Part shown: positions 17,511-25,749 of the stretch, piece by piece
How positions within the stretch are numbered: the first letter of the stretch is position 1
Layout of the letters: every line of letters begins with the position of its first letter
NCBI GenBank assembly: GCA_934130405.1
Contig: CAKOXX010000001.1
Coordinates: forward strand, 184,732-248,731
DNA from: an uncultured Bacilli bacterium
Lineage (GTDB): Bacteria > Bacillota_I > Bacilli_A > RF39 > UBA660
Direction of reading: 5' to 3'
Length of the DNA stretch: 64,000 bases
Program-made: the position numbers and the translations under genes
Notes under the pieces: generated by a model
What the model was told of the DNA's origin: nothing
What the model saw: only the letters and a program-made list of their open reading frames with translations
Databases searched by the model: none

Positions 17511-18161
17511 TCACTTCTTTCTAATTGTATAATATAATCTCTTCTCCCCATTTTCTTTAGTTTTCTTAATAGTAACATTTTCTCCCAAATCATCATAGTT
17601 ATATCCTAAAATATCTGCTAATTCTTTATTAACAAATTGAGAAAATTCACCATCACCATTATCTAACTTTTCATTATCAATTCTTCCCATCATATAAGTA
17701 TCAGGAAGTGGAGTTGATGCTACATAGTATTCCCCATTACTCTTATAATATAAATCTTCATCTAGCATATTAATAGTCATTGGTAAATCAAAAGATAAAG
17801 TATTTTTTGAATTTTCTACCCAAGATAACATTGCACTTTTATAAGCATACTTATTCTTTTGTATTTTTGAGTATGGTGCTTTCATTTTTTTAGAGATAGC
17901 ATAAATCTGCTCTGCATCATCTAAATATTGCTCAAATTCACTAAAGTTCATCTTCAAGAAATCACTTACTTCTAAAATTTCGTCATGGTCTTTAACTCTA
18001 GAAGTTAATGTCTCATCATCTATAAAGATAAAATCAGTATCTTTCTTCTTCTCTATTTCTTTCACATTAGGAAAGTTAAAATTAAAGATTTCTCTTAAAT
18101 ACTTAACATCTCTTACTTGTAAATACATTGCTTTTCCATCTAAATTGTTTGTTATTTTCAT
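17511..18161 (-). CDS. hypothetical cytoplasmic protein, 216 residues
   Basis: No family recognised. The start at 18161 is chosen over the longer frame (18206) because TAAAGGAGAG lies 8 bases upstream of this ATG. The protein is soluble, acidic and Tyr/Asp-rich; the middle has EFEQYLDDAEQIYAISKKM and YKSAMLSWVENSKNTLSFDL, and the C-terminal half has YNYDDLGENVTIKKTKENGE. No membrane segments or signal peptide. It ends 4 bases before mtaB and may be the first gene of the mtaB-recD2 operon. Confidence 0.5.
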   Translation of the reverse strand: MKITNNLDGKAMYLQVRDVKYLREIFNFNFPNVKEIEKKKDTDFIFIDDETLTSRVKDHDEILEVSDFLKMNFSEFEQYLDDAEQIYAISKKMKAPYSKIQKNKYAYKSAMLSWVENSKNTLSFDLPMTINMLDEDLYYKSNGEYYVASTPLPDTYMMGRIDNEKLDNGDGEFSQFVNKELADILGYNYDDLGENVTIKKTKENGEKRLYYTIRKK

Positions 18162-18224
18162 TGTTTTTCTCTCCTTTAAGTGTCCTTTTATTATATCATA
18201 CTGCAATTACTTTTCATAGATGGC

Positions 18225-18266
18225 AAAAAAATAGAAAACTCTACTTTTTCAAGTAACGTTTTCTAT
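18225..18266 (-). terminator. Rho-independent terminator of the pilC-pilD operon
   Basis: Minus-strand stem ATAGAAAAC / GTTTTCTAT with an inner TTACTT / AAGTA stem and loop GAAA, then a run of T. It lies about 50 bases after the pilD stop. Confidence 0.85.
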
Positions 18267-18316
18267 TATAACATCAAACATATTTTCGTCAAGTATTTTT
18301 TCGATTTTTTATAAAA

Positions 18317-19090
18317 TTAACCAGCTAAAGTATAAAAGAAATTAATCACATCCGTAGTTGTTACTTTACTAAAAAGAATTATTAAGAAAGCAACTAAGAT
18401 GAAAGGTCCAAACGGAATAACATGTTCTTTATTTTTACGATAAAGAAGTAAGGAAATAGGAAGAGCAATCAAACTAGCTAAAAAAATATTAATAACGCCA
18501 AGAAGTGGTTCTAAAACTAAACCAATCACAAATAAAAGTTTAATATCGCCCCCACCTAGACTTTCCTTTTTAAAAAGAAAATTACCAGCTAACATTATCG
18601 CATACATTATAAGGAACAAAGTAAGAGCATTTGCTAAACAAGAAATACCACCAATAAGACCTTTTTGTAACACTTCGATTATAAAGAAACTTATACCAAA
18701 GAAAATTAAAACTTCATCTGGAATAATCAAATAAGTCAAATCACTAGCAAAGATAATCATTGTTAAACTAATCGCTAGTAAAACAAGGATAAGCTTTAAG
18801 CTAAAACCAAACGAGTAAAAAGCAATCATATATAAAAGGCCTGTAAAAAGTTCTAAAAAGAAAGATAAAGGACTAATCTTCTTCTTACAATACCTACATC
18901 TACCCCTTAGAAAAAGATAAGAAAAAATAGGAACTAAGTCTAAAGCTTTCAACTCATGATGACAGTTATCACAATAACTTCTTCCCTTGATAAAATCTTC
19001 TTCCTTCCCTAGTCTTAGTCCCACAACACAAAGAAAAGAGCCCATTGCAAGCCCTAAAAGAAAGAAAAAGATTAAATAAATACTTTCCAT
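18317..19090 (-). CDS. pilD: prepilin peptidase (A24 family)
   Basis: A 257-residue integral membrane aspartic protease that cuts the leader of type IV prepilins and N-methylates the new end. Two catalytic Asp are visible: FASD at 117 and the GxGD motif GGGD at 179-182. The N-terminal cytoplasmic loop keeps the zinc pair CDNC (40-43) and CRYC (65-68), as in the bifunctional enzyme. At least six hydrophobic segments are present. It follows pilC by 9 bases. A matching prepilin is encoded at 32921-33325. ComC-like in Gram-positives; pilD is used for the type. Confidence 0.92.
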   Translation of the reverse strand: MESIYLIFFFLLGLAMGSFLCVVGLRLGKEEDFIKGRSYCDNCHHELKALDLVPIFSYLFLRGRCRYCKKKISPLSFFLELFTGLLYMIAFYSFGFSLKLILVLLAISLTMIIFASDLTYLIIPDEVLIFFGISFFIIEVLQKGLIGGISCLANALTLFLIMYAIMLAGNFLFKKESLGGGDIKLLFVIGLVLEPLLGVINIFLASLIALPISLLLYRKNKEHVIPFGPFILVAFLIILFSKVTTTDVINFFYTLAG

Positions 19091-19098
19091 TAAACCAC

Positions 19099-20535
19099 CT
19101 ACTGAATCTTTCCATAAATATCAAACATCGGCATAACTACTGATAATAGAATAACACCTACTATTAAAGCTAGTAAACCAATCATCATTGGTTCTAGTAA
19201 GCTCTGTAACTGTTTAACTAAATTTTTATGTAATGTTTGATAATAATTTGCTACCTTCTCCATCATTAGACCAAGTTGTCCAGTTGACTCCCCTGTTACA
19301 ATCATTTCATAAGCTGCCACTGGAAAAGCCCAAGACCCTTTAAATGATTCTGATATATTAGCACCCTTATTTAAGTTAATTATTGTTTTATTAATAAGTT
19401 CTTTATAAATTTCATTATTAGTAATCTTAGCAAGTATTTCCATACTATCAGTAATAAATACACCATGATTTAATAAGGAAGCAAAAGTTTTAGTAAAGTT
19501 ATAAACCTCATTATAGATAATAATTTTATCCATAACAGGAACATGCATCATAATAATTTGAACCGTCCTACGAAAAGCTTGAACATGTTTATAAAGAAAA
19601 ATAAAGCTTCCTACTATTACCACAATTATTACAATTAAAATAACATATTGATGAGTTAAAAAGTTACTGATACTCATAACCATTTGTGTAAGAGCAGGTA
19701 TTTCTGCATCATTAGCACTATACATGTCAACAAACTTCGGAACAATTGTCGTTAAAATAAAGATTACAACACAAACAGCAATTAACAAAACAATAACGGG
19801 ATAAGTCATTGCTGAAATCATGGTTTTTCTAGTTTCTTCTTTTGAAGTATAATAATCAGCCATATCATCTAAGACTGATGTTAAGTCTCCTGTAAGTTCA
19901 CTAGTCTTAACCATATTTATTAATAATTTAGGAAACTTATCTTGCTGTCTTTGCATAGCAGTTGATAAACTTTCTCCTTTTAATAACTCATAAACCATTT
20001 TTTGATAGACTTTTCTATGTTCAGGTTTTTCGGCTTGCTTTTCCAAAATTCTAACCGAATCAATTAGAGAAATACCTGCTTTTATATAAGTTGATAACTG
20101 AGTCAAAGTAAATGATAAATCAGCAGCTCCAAACTTACCACCAATATTTATATCAATATCATAAGACTTACGGGACTCAATACTAATTATTTCATAGCCT
20201 TCATTCTTTAGAAACTCTCTAACATCCGATAAGCTATTACCTTCCATCGTCCCATTAAAGACTTTTCCATTAACCCCTTTAGCTTTATATCTAAAAGAAA
20301 ACAAAGGTTCATCCTTAATCGGCTCTACATTTTCTTTTCTAGCTTCCATTAATTTCTTAACTTCTGCTGCTTCTTGTTTTTCTTCATCACTACTCTTAGT
20401 AGATTTTTCTAATTTAAAGAGTGATAAAAAGGCAAGAAATCCTTTATAAGAATATGACAAAATCTTCGAAGGCAGTGAAAATACATACATAACTGCATGA
20501 TAAACATAGATAAATGGTTGCATCGCTTTTTCCAT
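19099..20535 (-). CDS. pilC: type II/IV secretion inner membrane platform protein PilC/GspF
   Basis: 478 residues; the ATG at 20535 is used because AGGAAGG sits at the right distance and the upstream GTG lies on top of that site. An N-terminal extension of about 85 residues with one hydrophobic patch precedes the family domain. Two T2SSF domains follow (about 150-270 and 350-475), each with the LSxTLxQLSxxIxAGISLxxSL-like and LNHGVFITDSMEIL patterns, and three membrane segments. With pilD downstream it is the core of a type IV pilus or pseudopilus. The expected assembly ATPase (PilB) is not in the window. Confidence 0.88.
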   Translation of the reverse strand: MEKAMQPFIYVYHAVMYVFSLPSKILSYSYKGFLAFLSLFKLEKSTKSSDEEKQEAAEVKKLMEARKENVEPIKDEPLFSFRYKAKGVNGKVFNGTMEGNSLSDVREFLKNEGYEIISIESRKSYDIDINIGGKFGAADLSFTLTQLSTYIKAGISLIDSVRILEKQAEKPEHRKVYQKMVYELLKGESLSTAMQRQQDKFPKLLINMVKTSELTGDLTSVLDDMADYYTSKEETRKTMISAMTYPVIVLLIAVCVVIFILTTIVPKFVDMYSANDAEIPALTQMVMSISNFLTHQYVILIVIIVVIVGSFIFLYKHVQAFRRTVQIIMMHVPVMDKIIIYNEVYNFTKTFASLLNHGVFITDSMEILAKITNNEIYKELINKTIINLNKGANISESFKGSWAFPVAAYEMIVTGESTGQLGLMMEKVANYYQTLHKNLVKQLQSLLEPMMIGLLALIVGVILLSVVMPMFDIYGKIQ

Positions 20536-20631
20536 AAATTTAAGCACCTTCCTACTATTTAAATTATATCATTATTAGGAAAATGACACAAGATAGTAAA
20601 ACTAACATATATTAAAATAAGGGTGGTAAAA

Positions 20632-20913
20632 ATGTATAATCAGTTTAATCCCTATCAAATGCCAGGGACCGGTCTTAGTGCTTTTAAAAGAGTTAACTGG
20701 AGTAATATTTTAAACAATACCCAAAAGACGTTAAATGTTATTAACCAAGCAATACCTATTATTTATCAAGTTAAACCACTTGTATCTAATGCTAGAACTT
20801 TATTTAGAATTGCTGATGCTGTTAATGAACCAGAAACCAACAACATACCTAGTAACAACAATTATCAAACAACTAATCAACAAGAAAAAAGTAACCTACA
20901 GTTCTTTTTGTAG
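20632..20913 (+). CDS. YqfQ/VrrA-like spore protein
   Basis: A 93-residue protein. The segment NILNNTQKTLNVINQAIPII followed by YQVKPLVSNARTLFRI resembles the C-terminal core of YqfQ (VrrA), a spore-coat protein of Bacillus (NIxxMLNNxQKVLxxxQQxxPMVQQYGPLVRN). The tail is Asn/Gln-rich. The start is ATG at 20632 with AAGGGTGG upstream; the reading from GTG at 20623 overlaps that site. It stands alone on the plus strand, facing the VUT transporter gene, with a shared terminator between them. Family assignment is from memory of the motif, so moderate. Confidence 0.55.
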   Translation: MYNQFNPYQMPGTGLSAFKRVNWSNILNNTQKTLNVINQAIPIIYQVKPLVSNARTLFRIADAVNEPETNNIPSNNNYQTTNQQEKSNLQFFL

Positions 20914-20928
20914 ATTACTTTTTTTATT
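20885..20928. terminator. bidirectional terminator between convergent genes
   Basis: Stem AAAAGTAACCTACA / TTGTAGATTACTTTT with A- and T-runs on both sides. It overlaps the end of the yqfQ-like gene and lies just before the end of the transporter gene on the other strand. Confidence 0.75.
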
Positions 20929-20931
20929 TAT

Positions 20932-21522
20932 CTATTTTTTCTTTGGATTATATACTTTCTTATTATCAAAGTAAATTAAGAAAATAGAAATGATTGCTTC
21001 AATACAAACAGTTACAAAATATGTTCTCCAGAAGTTTGTTAGTATTACTAAACGACTGGCAAATAACATACTAACTAGTGTATCAGCAAGCATTGCAGCA
21101 ACATATGCCCCTAAGTATGGGAATTTACTATTATCAGAATTTATTAATAAGTAGTAATAAATTGATAAATTAAGCATTTGACTTAACATATAACCGAATA
21201 ATTCACCTGTAAGTGGAATATAGTTGATATCTTGTTCTCCTAAAAGACCTGCTACGATAGCAAATAATAGTAGTAAACAAGCAGAATAACTAATACCATT
21301 CATCGCTTCTTTATAACCATATTTTTTAGTAATAATATTAGCTACAAAGTAACGGAATGGATAAGCAAATACAGCTACTGTTAAGGTTGCTTTTCCAATA
21401 GTAAAATCAAATTTACCTAGAACCCAGCCAAGAATTGTAATAGAAGTTAATAAAAGGATATATACCCATGAACCTATTTCTTCTTTTTTAACAACTCTCT
21501 TTTTCGACATGTTCTTCTTCAT
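20932..21522 (-). CDS. queuosine precursor transporter, VUT family
   Basis: A 196-residue membrane protein with about five or six hydrophobic segments. The segment TVAVFAYPFRYFVANIITKKYGYKEAMNGI is typical of the YhhQ/VUT family (Pro-Phe in a helix followed by DxxxExYGxxxA-like pattern; here the acidic position is replaced by N/T). The family imports queuine or preQ precursors for tRNA modification. QueA is encoded at 60608-61645, so the cell makes or salvages queuosine. A Lys-rich N-terminus MKKNMSKKRVVKK precedes the first helix. AGGTGAGG precedes the ATG. Confidence 0.82.
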   Translation of the reverse strand: MKKNMSKKRVVKKEEIGSWVYILLLTSITILGWVLGKFDFTIGKATLTVAVFAYPFRYFVANIITKKYGYKEAMNGISYSACLLLLFAIVAGLLGEQDINYIPLTGELFGYMLSQMLNLSIYYYLLINSDNSKFPYLGAYVAAMLADTLVSMLFASRLVILTNFWRTYFVTVCIEAIISIFLIYFDNKKVYNPKKK

Positions 21523-21637
21523 TCTACTTTACCTCACCTTTCTATTCTATTACTACTATAACACAAATAGATGGTAAACGTCAAAACAAAACGAACCTGA
21601 TTTTTGCTTTTTTAAGACACTTTTTATTTACTAATAA

Positions 21638-22168
21638 TTATTTTTTTATTTTACGTGGAATATACTGAGAATCAGTCTTTACACTAAAGTCATCACGACC
21701 TTGTACATGGTGAGCAAGACAAATATCTTGACTTAATCCCATTTTTTCTATGTCTTTATCCATAGATTTTTTAACAATATCACGATACTTTTGGTCTTCT
21801 TCTGATAATTCTAAATCTCTTGGAAGTATAGCACTAAATAATCCCATATCCATTAATAGTAAAGCTTTATCACTCCAAGTCATATTAGATAAAAATCTCT
21901 CATGTGTACCATTTACAACTGATTCTTTAAATTTATCAATATTTTTTAGCTTAATCATTTCATTGGCTGTACCAATTTTTTCAGCTAATTCTTTCTTACC
22001 AGCTAATGAAGCCGTAGTAAGTATTTTATTTCTTAATATTCTTGGCATATCACTTATCTGGTCCATAATTTGTTCAGCAGTTAAATTCATCCTCTCAAAG
22101 CAATTAACCATTAGCTCGAGAGAAGAAGCGATTTTTTCTTTATAATCATCTTGTATATCATTCATCAT
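21638..22168 (-). CDS. hypothetical protein, 176 residues
   Basis: Soluble, helical protein with no signal peptide or membrane segment; I recognise no family. Notable parts: VNCFERMNLTAEQIMDQIS, then RNKILTTASLAGKKEL, and a C-terminal IPRKIKK. AGGAGG precedes the ATG. It lies between the transporter and the sigE-spoIIGA pair. There is no evidence from the sequence for a link to either. Confidence 0.5.
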   Translation of the reverse strand: MMNDIQDDYKEKIASSLELMVNCFERMNLTAEQIMDQISDMPRILRNKILTTASLAGKKELAEKIGTANEMIKLKNIDKFKESVVNGTHERFLSNMTWSDKALLLMDMGLFSAILPRDLELSEEDQKYRDIVKKSMDKDIEKMGLSQDICLAHHVQGRDDFSVKTDSQYIPRKIKK

Positions 22169-22239
22169 AAAAATATACCTCCTTGTTTAGTTATTGTAAC
22201 ACAATTTTTTAAAATAACAAGAAAAAAAACTAGACAATG

Positions 22240-22350
22240 CTAATTTTTATTATTAATTTGATATAATTTTTGGTAAGCAAAATGGTCAAACTTCTCTAAA
22301 AATCCCCACTCTAATTGTTTTTCAAAAAAATACTGTCTAACATTCATCAT
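22240..22350 (-). CDS. small ORF after sigE, 36 residues
   Basis: A 36-codon frame MMNVRQYFFEKQLEWGFLEK... (first 20 residues) ending in KLYQINNKN, with ATG at 22350. A TAGGAGA site lies 6-7 bases upstream, overlapping the stop codon of sigE, so it is positioned for coupled translation from the spoIIGA-sigE transcript. No similarity known. Its size and the good site are the only support. Confidence 0.4.
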   Translation of the reverse strand: MMNVRQYFFEKQLEWGFLEKFDHFAYQKLYQINNKN

Positions 22351-22359
22351 TAATATCTC

Positions 22360-23052
22360 CTAACTATAATGGACTAAACTTCTTAGTCTTTTTATTACTT
22401 TCTTTTCTATTCTTGATATATAAGACTGACTTATTCCTAACATATCAGCGACTTCTTTTTGCGTTTTTTCTTCTTGTCCTAAAAGACCATATCTTAATAT
22501 CATAATATCTCTATCTCTTGGTTCTAATCTTAATACTTCATTAATCATTATTTTCTTATCATCTTCTGTTTCTACTCCCTTAGTTACTAAATCAGCATCT
22601 GTTCCTAAAATATCTTCAAGTCTTAATTCATTACCATCTTGATCATAACTAAGTGAAGCATCAATTGACACTTCTGTTTTTACTTTTTTTATTTTTCTTA
22701 AATGCATTAATATCTCATTATCAATACATCTTGAAGCATAAGTTGCTAGTTTTATATTTTTATCTCTATGAAAAGTATTTATTCCTTTAATTAAACCAAT
22801 CGTTCCAATACTTACTAAGTCTTCTAAATCCACTCCAGTATTTTCATATTTTTTAGCAAGAAAAACAACTAAACGTAAGTTATGCTCAATTAATTTATCA
22901 CGAGCAAACACTTCTCCATCCTCAGCTCTTATCAAATACCCTTCCTCTTCTTCTTTCGATAAAGGTTCAGGTAAGGTATCACTACTTCCTATATAATATA
23001 GATAACTACTATGAGTTATAATACTACCAATCAGTAGCAATAAGCTAATCAA
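22360..23052 (-). CDS. sigE: mother-cell sporulation sigma factor sigma-E
   Basis: A 230-residue group-3 sigma factor. It begins with a hydrophobic pro-sequence ([25 protein letters not shown]), as pro-sigma-E does; YYIG is where the Bacillus protein is cut. Region 2 has [20 protein letters not shown], then [14 protein letters not shown], and region 4 has [22 protein letters not shown]. The start is a TTG at 23052, preceded by AAAGGAGG within the end of spoIIGA and only two bases after that gene's stop; the longer frame starting at 23088 has no binding site. SpoIIGA, the protease that activates it, is directly upstream. Confidence 0.94.
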   Translation of the reverse strand: MISLLLLIGSIITHSSYLYYIGSSDTLPEPLSKEEEEGYLIRAEDGEVFARDKLIEHNLRLVVFLAKKYENTGVDLEDLVSIGTIGLIKGINTFHRDKNIKLATYASRCIDNEILMHLRKIKKVKTEVSIDASLSYDQDGNELRLEDILGTDADLVTKGVETEDDKKIMINEVLRLEPRDRDIMILRYGLLGQEEKTQKEVADMLGISQSYISRIEKKVIKRLRSLVHYS

Positions 23053-23054
23053 AT

Positions 23055-23804
23055 TTATTCCTCCTTTAATATATCTGGCATTATACAACTAGCACCATAT
23101 AAATCAATTTTTTCTTTACTTTTTCCTACTAGATATTTACTACTATCTAACAACTGACCATCTATTTTTAATTCTTCTATTTTTATACAAGGAAGTATTC
23201 CTTTTCCACTTAGTGTTTCATATGGTACATAAATAGTATCAATATCATAAGTATCTAAGTCATCAATAAAAGCTACTATTACATTTCTTTTTTTATATGG
23301 ATCTTGTACTTTATTACCAGTATCTAAAAATGCTACTAGATTATATGTCTTATCTTGATATTTAAAACTAATATTATGTAAATAGTTTTGTTTAATAATA
23401 TCAATTCTTCTTCCTTTCAGATAAAGAAAAAGAATTAAGGGAGCAATTATGATTAGTAATAAAAAGATAGTAGTATTTTTAGAGTTATTGAAACTCAAAT
23501 CAAGAGCATATAATATACCACCTAGAATAATACTATTTCCATAAAATGATTTTAGATATCTTAAAATATTTTTTCTTCCAAAAGATACTAATACCATCAA
23601 GATACTAGTTAATATTTTAGTTAGTAGTAAAGAAAAATTATTTAAGGGTAGAAATAAAAGCAAAAGAGTTAAAGAACCAATAAATGTTCCTAATACTATT
23701 TTTTTAATATTAGGATATATTTTAGTTTCAATAGTTACAGATAATAGAAGAAGAAAATCATAACAGAAGTTAAGTATAAAGACAAGGTCCAGATAAACTT
23801 TCAT
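23055..23804 (-). CDS. spoIIGA: sigma-E factor processing peptidase SpoIIGA
   Basis: A 249-residue protein: five hydrophobic segments in the first 130 residues and an aspartic-protease-like C-terminal domain with AFLDTGN (D161), then [10 protein letters not shown] and [12 protein letters not shown] near the end. It is a dimeric aspartic protease with one active Asp per subunit that removes the pro-sequence of sigma-E after a signal from the forespore. The ATG at 23804 is chosen because TGGAGG lies 5 bases upstream, which the longer frame would code through. It is followed by sigE with two bases between stop and start. Confidence 0.93.
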   Translation of the reverse strand: MKVYLDLVFILNFCYDFLLLLSVTIETKIYPNIKKIVLGTFIGSLTLLLLFLPLNNFSLLLTKILTSILMVLVSFGRKNILRYLKSFYGNSIILGGILYALDLSFNNSKNTTIFLLLIIIAPLILFLYLKGRRIDIIKQNYLHNISFKYQDKTYNLVAFLDTGNKVQDPYKKRNVIVAFIDDLDTYDIDTIYVPYETLSGKGILPCIKIEELKIDGQLLDSSKYLVGKSKEKIDLYGASCIMPDILKEE

Positions 23805-23828
23805 TCCTACCTCCATTTTCATCATAAC

Positions 23829-23860
23829 AAAAAGAAAACGAGAATTCTGTCGTTTTCTAT
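23829..23860 (-). terminator. terminator of the second TasA/lectin operon
   Basis: Minus-strand stem GAAAACG / CGTTTTC with loop ACAGAATTCT, then CTTTTTG. It lies between the end of the surface protein gene (23877) and spoIIGA. Confidence 0.75.
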
Positions 23861-23876
23861 TCTAGTATTTTATTTT

Positions 23877-25736
23877 TTAAGATTTAACCACATAGGGATT
23901 TAAAGAAGTTCCATCTCCTTTTGTTATTTGTGTATCTGTCTTTAGATTTATGACTGGACGAGCTCCATAGGAATTTGCAACATCAACATAGCCAAGCCTA
24001 CCTGAAGGGTCCAGACGCCAAACAGTCGTAACTGAATAGCTAGAAGCAAAGTTAAATGGGGAAAGTGTCCAGAAATATTGTCCATTATATAAATAATAAT
24101 TTGTATTTGATGTATTTAATACACCTCCAGCCATTGCCATTTCATCTACTGTAATTAGTGCCACTGGATAATCAAGTTTTGCATTTTCATTTGACACTTT
24201 AAACTTATCATTATTTTGAGCACATTTTAAACTTGGTGCCCTTCTACTATAAATACGATTATATGCTCCATAAGTTGTTGAAGGCGATATTAGATATCCT
24301 AATCCAGAATTTAAGCTCCGATCATTACAAAATGTTTCATCTGCTAAATATGAGGCATAATTTGTTAAATTTTTTTTATACCATGTATCTAGAGTGTTTT
24401 TTATAGTTGAATTTGTATTATTTATTACTGCATCAGCATAACTATCACTACTATATGATATTGGTTGTACTGTCATTGTTGTATCATTTTGATATCCTGT
24501 TACTTTATAAACTACATTACAAGAAGTATTTAAACAACTATATAATTGATTATTTACTATTTCATCATGATTATCTTTCCACGTTAATTGTTTGATTGTT
24601 CCGATTAAAGTGAATTTCTTAGTTGATTCATCAAAAGTATAGCCTGTTCCATAGCTATATTTTTGGGTATTAGTAAACATAACATAACTTGTTGTTTCAT
24701 TATTTTCATATAATGAGAATTTTTCGTTATATTTATATCCTGCATAAGCTGGATCCAAATATTTACTATTAAATATTGAGTTTCCAATGGAAGTTGCTTC
24801 TCCTGTATCGCTTGTTGATTTACCTGAGTAAATCATTCGAATAGAACCATCTCCATTACGACGGATTATTCTCCAGATAAACCCTGCAAATGATACATAA
24901 TTATTCTTTACTGCTCCTCTATAATAATAACTTTCCCCTTCATCATCTTCTGCCATGAAAAGGCCTTCATCGGTGATTGCTGTCTTAGAAAAGTCTGGTG
25001 TTCCTTTTGATTTGATATTAGTTTTAGCTGTATCTACTGATGATTCATGATTATTCATTACTAACATACAATCTGATAAAGTGTTGAAACCATTATCTTT
25101 GCAATAAGTATCTTCTACTTTTGCTACAGTATCACTTGTTTGTCCATAAACATTTACTTTTACTTTATATGTTAATCCACCATTATCATTTTGTGGATTA
25201 TAACTTTCATCTACCCATAATCTTAATCTATAATTTATTGTTGTATCTCCTTGTTGATTTAAATTACCTACAAATAAACTCATCATATCGGCTGGTCTTC
25301 CTGTATAGACATTACTGGTTATATCTTCTGAATAAGTCTTGGGTGGCATTGCTTCTTCTTCTGTTCCATCAGAATTAACTTTTGTTAAATAGAACTTTAT
25401 ATTCTTTCCAGAAAAAGTATTTCCACTTTCTTCTTTTGCTGCTATCTCATAGTTAATATCAGTATTACCTTTTATGGAGGATTTAACTGTAAAATCAAAG
25501 TATTCTCCAATATTTAGTCTTTTCTTTCCTGTAGCATCTGTTGTCGGCAAAGCATTGCTTAATGCTATAGAATTAGTAGATTCCGTATAGGTCATGCTGA
25601 TTGCTCCTGTTGTAATAGTATTTGCCTTTTGACCTATACCTGAATAGACAAATGCTGAATAGCTGATACCTATTACCGTTATTAATAAAACAGTTACTAG
25701 TATCAATATCAAATATTTTTTTCTATTTTTCATCAT
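23877..25736 (-). CDS. surface protein: TasA-like N-terminus plus C-type-lectin-like C-terminus (copy B2)
   Basis: A 619-residue paralog of copies A1, A2 and B1. Signal/anchor helix (about 9-29, ending GISYSAF), TasA-like domain, YCKDNGFNTLSDCM linker and lectin-like C-terminus ending YGARPVINLKTD. Its first two thirds are almost identical to B1 (25750-27612), so it is a recent tandem duplicate. The variable patch (23955-24074) is one codon shorter than that of A1 and B1 and reads quite differently (WRLDPSGRLG against WYVLPSGSLY). It is the second gene of the operon, 13 bases after B1. Exported surface protein; ligand unknown. Confidence 0.62.
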   Translation of the reverse strand: MMKNRKKYLILILVTVLLITVIGISYSAFVYSGIGQKANTITTGAISMTYTESTNSIALSNALPTTDATGKKRLNIGEYFDFTVKSSIKGNTDINYEIAAKEESGNTFSGKNIKFYLTKVNSDGTEEEAMPPKTYSEDITSNVYTGRPADMMSLFVGNLNQQGDTTINYRLRLWVDESYNPQNDNGGLTYKVKVNVYGQTSDTVAKVEDTYCKDNGFNTLSDCMLVMNNHESSVDTAKTNIKSKGTPDFSKTAITDEGLFMAEDDEGESYYYRGAVKNNYVSFAGFIWRIIRRNGDGSIRMIYSGKSTSDTGEATSIGNSIFNSKYLDPAYAGYKYNEKFSLYENNETTSYVMFTNTQKYSYGTGYTFDESTKKFTLIGTIKQLTWKDNHDEIVNNQLYSCLNTSCNVVYKVTGYQNDTTMTVQPISYSSDSYADAVINNTNSTIKNTLDTWYKKNLTNYASYLADETFCNDRSLNSGLGYLISPSTTYGAYNRIYSRRAPSLKCAQNNDKFKVSNENAKLDYPVALITVDEMAMAGGVLNTSNTNYYLYNGQYFWTLSPFNFASSYSVTTVWRLDPSGRLGYVDVANSYGARPVINLKTDTQITKGDGTSLNPYVVKS

Positions 25737-25749
25737 GTTTTACTCCTTC

